Below the pieces are notes generated by a model. That model saw only the letters and a program-made list of their open reading frames with translations. It did no database searches and was not told the origin of the DNA. Source: LD21 sp963715785 (GTDB lineage: Bacteria > Bacteroidota > Bacteroidia > Bacteroidales > VadinHA17). Taken from it: a DNA stretch of 64,000 bases. Positions 29,501 through 38,500 of the stretch are shown in pieces (within the stretch, counting starts at the first letter, position 1; every line of letters starts with the position of its first letter). The stretch is taken from positions 1,426,001-1,490,000 of the forward strand of contig OY970276.1 of NCBI GenBank assembly GCA_963715785.1, in the 5' to 3' direction. The position numbers and the translations under genes are program-made.

Positions 29501-32500
29501 TAAGACCGTAACGTACCGAATACAGCCAATATTGGCTCCCGATTGTATCGGGGCACCAGTTGATGTGGTGATCACTATAAGACCTCAGCCTGTCGTATTC
29601 CCTGCACAGACAAAAACAGTCTGCAGCAGTATTTCAATAGGAAAAGAGATACTTCTTTCTCCGCCAAATGTGCCTGCCGGTTCACTTTTCAACTGGCCCG
29701 CTCCGACAATTTCCGACGGATCAATACAGGGCACCGCAGGTGTAAATGTTGTGGCTGACCCTGCAGGGACAATTCATATTAACGACCAGATACATAACTA
29801 TTCAGCTGCTCCGATATTCGCAACTTACTCAGTTACACCGGTAAGCCAGTTCGGTTGTACCGGTACAGCAACCCCGGTGGTGATAACCGTGAATCCGGAG
29901 CCGATACCGCAGCCAATCTCCGGACGCGACAAGATCTGTGTAACAGATAAGAATGTCGTTTATAATGTAAACGCGGTGGGAGGCTCAACATTCCACTGGA
30001 CTGTTGATCCCGCTGTGGGGACAAAGACATTCGATTTCAATGCAAATGCAATTCTTATCGACGCAGCAGCTGTGGCCGGCTCGGGCAACATAACTGTTTA
30101 TGAAACAAACTCCTTCACCTGCTCAGGTGCAGTTTCAACCCTGCCTGTCCAGGTATACGAACAGCCTGCAGCTGAAAATATTATTGGAAATGCAATAGTT
30201 TGTGCAAACAGTACGGATGTCTATAGCGTTACCAACCGTGCAGGTTCAATTTACAGCTGGACGGTACCGGGAGGAGCAGCAATAATCGGTGATCCTTCAG
30301 CCAGCTCAATCACAGTCATCTTCTCAAATGTAGGCGGAACAATTTCTGTCAGGGAAACAAATGCAGCCGGCTGTATAACTAATCATACTCCAAAGGCAGT
30401 AACTGTAAATCCTTTGCCGACAGCAACAATAAGCGGCGGCGGAACCATATGCGACGGAAGTTCCAGAAACCTCTCTGTCGACTTTACAGGTGTAGGACCA
30501 TATGTATTTACTTATGCTATTGACGGTGTTCCACAGCCTCCTGTGGCTACAGCCTCTGACCCATACACGCTTAATGTGACACAGGCAGGAACCTATACAA
30601 TTGTAAATGTATCAGATGCCAACTGTACTAATGGCGGGACCGGCACAACAACTGTTTCATTCTTCCTGAAACCAACAGGTACAATAAGCGGAACGTCTGA
30701 GATGTGCCTTGGTGGTTCTACTACGCTCACCGCCAGCTTTACAGGAACTGCTCCATTCACATTCACTTATACTGACGGGACTACTCCCGTTACAGTTGTC
30801 GGGTATCTTACTAACGTCTTTACAGTTTCAGTATCCCCGGTTGTGAATACAACTTATACACTTACCTCACTTACAGATGGTAACTTATGTACAGGTGTGG
30901 TCTCGGGATCAGCAGTAATAAGCATTAATCTCCCTCCGGCTCTGACACTCACCGGAACAAATCTGATCTGTTTCGGAGTAAATACCGGCGCAGTCAATAT
31001 GGCAATCGCAGGTGGTACGGCTCCATTTGGATTTGCATGGACCGGGCCAAACGGATTCTTTGCCAATACTCAGAATATTTCCTCACTGGAAGCCGGATAT
31101 TACGCAGTTGTAGTAAGTGATTCAAAAGGGTGCTCAGGAATTGCGAATATAACCATTACCCAGCCTCCTGTACTGACCGGATCTGCTGCGGGCACGAATG
31201 TCACATGCTTTGGAGCGAATGACGGAACAATAACGATTTCCGGCGCTGCAGGCGGAGCAGGCACCCACGAGTTCACCATTGACGGCGGAGGTACATGGCA
31301 AGCCTCCCCTGTTTTCTCATCACTGATCCCTGGTTTCTACAACGTTATGATGAGAGATGCCGTTAACCCGACTTGCATCCTTGTTCTTAATGGTGCATTG
31401 CAGCTGACAGAACCCGCTGTTCTGAATGCTGTTGTGACTAAAACGGATGTAAATTGTTTCGGGGCCAATAACGGATCGATAGTTATATCGGCACCGACAG
31501 GCGGTTATGGAACATACGGATATTCTATAAACGGTGGTGTAACCTGGCAGGGCTCAGGAAACTTCACAAACCTTGGTAATGCAACTTATGATGTAAGGAT
31601 AAGGGATGCGGCACAGACAGCCTGCTTCAAGATCCTTGATCCTGCAGTTGTAATTAGCCAGCCACTGGCTCTCTCAGCCACGGTAGGCAGTACCAATGTA
31701 ACATGTTTCGGTTCAACAGATGGAACAATAACAATTTCTGCTCCGGCAGGAGGACACGGAACATTCGAATACAGTATTAACGGGGGAGGTTCATGGCAGA
31801 CTTCGGGAAGCTATACAGCCCTTACTCCGGGAACATATAATGTGCAGATACGCGACGCAGCCTTCACAAGCTGTTACAAGGTCCTTAATGCAGCCCTGGT
31901 AATTTCCCAGCCTGCTGTACTGCAGGCGAATGTTGCTGCCACACCTGTTACATGTAACGGCGCCAGCGATGGCATTATAAATATTACAGCTCCTTCAGGA
32001 GGGGATGGTACATATGAATATTCAATAAACGGCGGTACAGACTGGCAGGCAGCAGGACTATTCAACGCTCTTGCCCCTGGCACCTACGATGTAAGAATAA
32101 GGGACGCCGCGCATACACTTTGCTTCATAATTCTTAATGCAGGTCTGCAGATAACTGAGCCTCTGGCACTCAATGCGCTTGTAATTCATAACAATATAAC
32201 CTGTTTTGGTGCAAATGACGGTGTTATACAGATCACAAACAGCACCGGAGGTTATGGCACATACCAGTATTCCATCGACGGTGGCGGAACATGGCAGAAC
32301 ACTGCATCTTATCCGGGTCTTACACCAGGATCATATGATGTAAGGATAAGAGACAGGGTACAGACAGGCTGCGTGAAGATCCTTGATCCGGCTGTGGCTA
32401 TTACGGAACCAGATGTTCTGAATGCAGTAGTTAATCATACCAATGTCACGTGTTTCGGGACAAACGACGGGACTATTACTATTTCTGCTCCTACAGGAGG

Positions 32501-35500
32501 ATATGGAAGTTACGGTTACAGCATAAATGGCGGTACATCATGGCAGGGATCGGGCAGCTTCATAAACCTATCTCCCGGGACTTATAACATAAGAATACGA
32601 GATGCAGTCAACACAGGGTGTATCATCGCTCTAAACCCGGCCGTGGTAATTACAGAGCCAGTGGTGCTTTCCGCAACGATTGTCAAGACAAATGTAAACT
32701 GCAACGGCGCAGCAGATGGAACAATAACCATCAATGGTGCCGCAGGCGGATACGGTACTTATGAATATACCATAAATGGAGGTACTTCATGGCAGGCTTC
32801 CAACAGCTTTACCGGCCTTATTCCGGGGTTTTATAATGTTAAGATTAGGGATGCAGTCAATACTGGTTGCATAGTAACCCTTAACGGTTCACTGAATGTT
32901 ACCGAACCTCCGGCTCTCAATGCCAATGTAGCCAGGACAAATGTAACATGCAATGGCGCGAACAATGGAACAATTACAATCACCTCGCCTTCCGGCGGTT
33001 ACGGCACGTATGAATATTCTATTGACGGAGGCGCAGGCTGGCAGGCATCGGGTTCATTTAATGCGCTCCCGCCGGCCTCTTACAATGTACAAATACGTGA
33101 TGCTGCTCACACGGCATGCGTCATAATTCTCAACCCGGCGCTGGTAATAACCGAACCGGCTGTACTGTCCGCAACGATAACGCCGACAATGATATCATGT
33201 TTCGGCGCAAATAATGGAATAATTACTATTACAGCAGCTACAGGCGGTTATGGATCTTATGAATATTCAATAAATGGCGGGGCGACATGGAGTGGACTTG
33301 GCAACTTCACAAACCTTTCACCAAATACATACGACGTAAGGATCAGAGACGCTGTACAGAATGCCTGTGTGGTAACTCTGAATCCTGCGCTTGCGATTAC
33401 GCAGCCGCCAGTACTTGCAGCAACTGTTGCAAAGTCAAACATTACATGTTTTGGTGCAAGCGACGGAAGCATAACCGTGTCTTCACCATCAGGCGGATAC
33501 GGCACTTATGAATATAGCATCAATGGCGGCGGTTCATGGCAGGCATCGGGAAACTTTACGCTTCTTGGTCCGGGCAACTATAATGTTCAGATCAGGGATG
33601 CTGTCCATACCTCGTGTGTAATTGTACTGAATAATGCAGTGCAGATAACTCAGCCACCGATTCTGAATGCAGTAGTTACACCAACAAATGTTACCTGCAA
33701 CGGCGCTGATGACGGAGTTATAAATATTACAGCACCATCAGGCGGCTACGGCACCTATGAATTCTCAATTGACGGAGGTACGAACTGGCAGATCTCAGGA
33801 TTATTCAGTGCACTTGCACCCGCAACATACGATGTAAGAATTCGTGATGCTGCAAATACTGGTTGTGTAATAATCCTGAATAATGGTCTCACCATCACTG
33901 AGCCGTCAGTCATTACTGCTAATGTCAATTCATCAAATGTTACGTGCAAAGGCGCAAATGACGGTACAATTACAGTATCTTCTCCAACAGGCGGTTATGG
34001 CTCATATGAATATAGTAAGGATGGGGGAACTACATGGCAGGCTTCAGCTAACTTTATAAATCTTGTACCTGCATCATATAATGTACAAATAAGAGATAAA
34101 GCCCACGCAAGCTGTGTTATTGTTCTGGATGCTGCACTGGTAATTACTGAGCCTTCAGTCCTGAATGCTACGGTGAACAGTACGGCGGTTACCTGCAACG
34201 GCGCTAACAACGGCACAATCACAATCACAGGAGCTTCAGGCGGATACGGAACATATGCATACTCAGTTAACGGAGGAGCTTCCTGGCAGAGTTCGGGCAG
34301 TTTCACCAATCTTAACCCCGGAACCTACAATGTAAGGATAAGAGATGCGGGTAACATTGCCTGTGTAATAATCCTTGATCCGGCCAGGATAATAACTGAA
34401 CCTGTTGTACTCTCAGCAGTTGTAAACAGTACAGCGGTCACATGTAATGGAGCCGATGATGCTACAATAACTATATCAGGTGTAGCCGGAGGGTATGGCA
34501 CATATGAATATTCTGTAAACGGAGGAACATCATGGCAGGCATCCGGAAACTTCACCGGTCTGACACCAGGCTTCTATAATGTTCAGATCCGTGATGCAGC
34601 TCATACGGCTTGTGTTATTATACTTAACGGATCACTTCAGATCACTCAGCCTGCACCTCTTACAGCCAGTGTAGTGAAGACCGATGTGACATGTAACAGT
34701 GCAAATGATGGCACAATTTCTATCTCATCACCTTTAGGAGGATATGGCACCTATGAATATTCGGTGGATGGTGGTACAATATGGAAGGTTTCCGGTTCAT
34801 TCACCGGACTTATCCCGGGCTCATATAATGTTCAGATAAGGGATGCAGCTCATACCGGTTGTGTTACGGTGCTTAATCCTGTGCTGATAATTACCGAGCC
34901 TCCTGCTATTACGGCAACCGTTACGCCAACAATGATCTCATGCTTTGGATCAAACGACGGCATAATTTCAGTTACAGCGGCAGCAGGCGGATACGGGACA
35001 TATCAATATAGTGATAATGGCGGCACAAGCTGGCAGGGAGGCGGGATATTTACGAATCTTTCCCCGGCTTCTTATGATGTAAGGATCAGGGATGCAGCCA
35101 ATACAGCATGTGTGGTAACTCTCAATCCGGCCCTTGCTATAACTCAGCCGGCAGTACTTAATGCAACAGTTGCCAAAACAAATGTATCATGCTTTGGCGG
35201 AAGCGACGGATCAATTACTATATCAGCTCCTTCAGGCGGATATGGAACATATGAGTACAGTATAAACGGGGGTGGCGCATGGCAGGCTTCTGGCAGCTTC
35301 ACGCTGCTTGTGCCGGGCAATTATAATGTTCAGATCCGTGATGCAGCCCATATGGGATGCGTTAAAGTGCTGAACGCCTCTCTTCCTGTTACTCAGCCTT
35401 CAGTTTTAAATGCTCTTGTAACACCTGTAAATGTGACTTGCAGCGGAGCTAATGATGGAATAATTAATATAACAGCACCAACAGGAGGCAACGGTACATA

Positions 35501-38500
35501 TGAATACTCTATTGACGGTGGTGCCGGATGGCAGGCTGCAGGACTTTTCAGCGGCTTAATGCCGGGAAGTTATGATGTAAGAATAAGGGATGCTGCTAAC
35601 GTTGCCTGTGTTATAATCCTCAACCCATCGCTGGTAATAACTGAACCGCCTTTACTTGCTGCTGTACTCAACAGCACCGATATAACATGCCATGGCTCTG
35701 CGGATGGCACAATTTCAATTACTAGTCCTACCGGCGGCTATGGGACATTTGAATACAGCGATGATGGAGGTGCATCATGGCAGGCTTCAGGAAACTTTAC
35801 CAACCTTATGCCAGGATCATATAACGTGCAGATACGCGATAAGGCACACATTGGTTGTGTGATGACGCTCAACCCTGCTCTGGCAATTACTCAGCCGACA
35901 GCTCTTTCTGCATCACTAGCATCAACCAATCCGACATGTTTCGGTGCAAATAATGGCACAATAATAATAACTAATCCGTTGGGCGGATACGGAACCTACT
36001 CCTATTCAATTAACGGAGGTGCTACATGGCAGCCCACTGGCACATTTACCGGCCTGGCTCCATCAACATACGTTGTAAAGATCAGGGATGCAGCCCATAT
36101 AGCATGCGAGCTGACCCTTGATCCGGCCCTCATGATTTCCCAGCCGGTAATTCTCTCTGCATCCGTGGCGAGCACATATATTACCTGCAACGGGGCAGCC
36201 GACGGAACCATAACGATAACCGGAGCTCTTGGAGGCAGCGGCAGTTATGAATATTCTGTTAATGGAGGAACATTATGGCAGGCATCAGGAACCTTCAACG
36301 GCCTGTTGCCCGGTTTCTATAATGTTCAGATACGCGACGCAATAAACAACTCATGTATCATTATACTGAACGGTTCTCTCCAGTTAACCCAGCCAGCTGT
36401 TCTCTCGGCATTCGTGTCAAAGACCAATGTAACATGCTTCGGAAGCAGCGATGGCACGATCACTATCGTTGGAGCATCAGGAGGTTATGGAACATATGAA
36501 TACAGTATAGATGGGGGAACGGTATGGCAGTCTTCAGGATCATTTAGCACGCTTCCTCCTTCAACTTATAATGTTCAGATGCGTGATGCTGCGCATATCG
36601 GCTGTATAAAAGTGCTTGATGCAGCAGTCGTAATTACTCAGCCCGCTGTATTAAGCGCCACGGTAACACCATCTATGGTAACATGTTTCGGTGCTTCTGA
36701 CGGCATAATAACAATTTCAGCTGCGGCCGGAGGATACGGTTCATATCAGTATAGTATCAATGGCGGAACAACATGGCAGGGATCAGGCACATTTACAAAT
36801 CTTGCTCCAGTTGTGTATAATGTTCAGATACGGGATGCCGGAAATTTAGGTTGTGTGGTCATCCTTAATCCGGCTCTCACTATTTCCCAGCCGCCAGTTC
36901 TGTCTGCTACACTTGCACGCACCAATGTTACATGCTTTGGCGGCAATGATGGAACAATTACGATTTCAGCGCCAGCGGGTGGATACGGGACTTATGAATA
37001 CAGTATCAATGGTGGTGGATCATGGCAGGCTTCAGGGAACTTCTCATTGCTGTCACCAGGTTCGTACAATGTCCTTATTCGGGATGCAGCGCATACAGGT
37101 TGTATAGTGGTTCTCAATAATTCTTATATAATCAGCCAGCCTGCAATGCTTTCCGCAACTGTTACTAAGACTGATGTAACGTGTAAAGGTGCAAATGATG
37201 GAATAATTGTAATTACTGCTCCATCGGGCGGGTCAGGAACTTATCAGTACTCTGATGACGGAGGTCTTTCCTGGGCAGTCTCCGGAACTTTCTCTAACCT
37301 GATTCCGTCAACATATGATGTCCGGATCCGTGATGCAGTCAATACTTCATGTTCTGCAATACTCTATCCCAACCTGGTAATTTCTGAACCGATATTACTA
37401 GCGTTGACTTCGACCGGCGACATACTATTGCATTGCAACGATGATATCGATGGAAGCGGAACCTTCTTCGGGTCGGGCGGTACAATGCCATATACCTTCC
37501 ATATAATAACAAATACGACAGGAGCAACAATGGCTGCACCTGGATTTAACTCACAGACATTCTTTAATGCAGGTGCCGGTACTATTGTAATAGCTGTCAC
37601 CGACTTGAACGGGTGTTTTGCACAGGCTACGATAAACATCACCCAGCCTGCATTATTAACACCCGGTACCATTGCTGCAGATCAGGTGATTTGCTCAGGA
37701 GATAACCCTGCACAGCTTATCGAAACGGTTCCCGCAGCCGGAGGACCAGGGGCATATAGCTACCAGTGGCAGTACGGTTCAACAGCCGGAGGTCCATTCA
37801 TCAATATTGCAGGAGCTACAGGTCTGACTTACACACCTGCAGCCGGCGCAATAAGCACGCTTTACTACAGACGAATGATCACTTCCGGAGTTTGCATGCC
37901 CGTCTACAGTAATGTGGTTGAAGTTCTTGTTAATCCCAAACCGGTAGCAATACTTTCCGGTGGTGAGACAATTTGTCCTTCACAGAGCTCAATATTGAAA
38001 GTTAATATGATGGTTGGTACCGGGCCGTTTGAGCTTGATATCGACAATGCCGGTACTATTACCGGATATGTGAGCGGGGCTGACATAACGGTTTCTCCTT
38101 TAGTTACAACGACATACAAACTGCTGAGAGTCAGAGATGCTAACGGATGTGAAGTTGTGAGTCCCTCAGCAAATCTTATTGGTTCAGCTACAGTCACAGT
38201 TCGTGCTCTTCCTGCGATAACCACTTCACCGTCAAACAAGATAGTATGTGAATTCGGTATGGCTGCCTTTAATGTGGCAGCAACAGGGTCAGATCTCACT
38301 TATCAATGGTATGTAAATACTGGCAGCGGATTCAATCCTGTTGCCGACGGAGGAGTATATTTCGGTGCAACAAATTCAACTTTGAGCCTGTTTGGAGCAA
38401 CGCGCAATATGAATAATTATGTTTACCATGTTACGGTAACAGGATGTTTATCATCTGTGACATCTTCCGATGCAACTCTCACTGTTAATACTGCTCCGGA

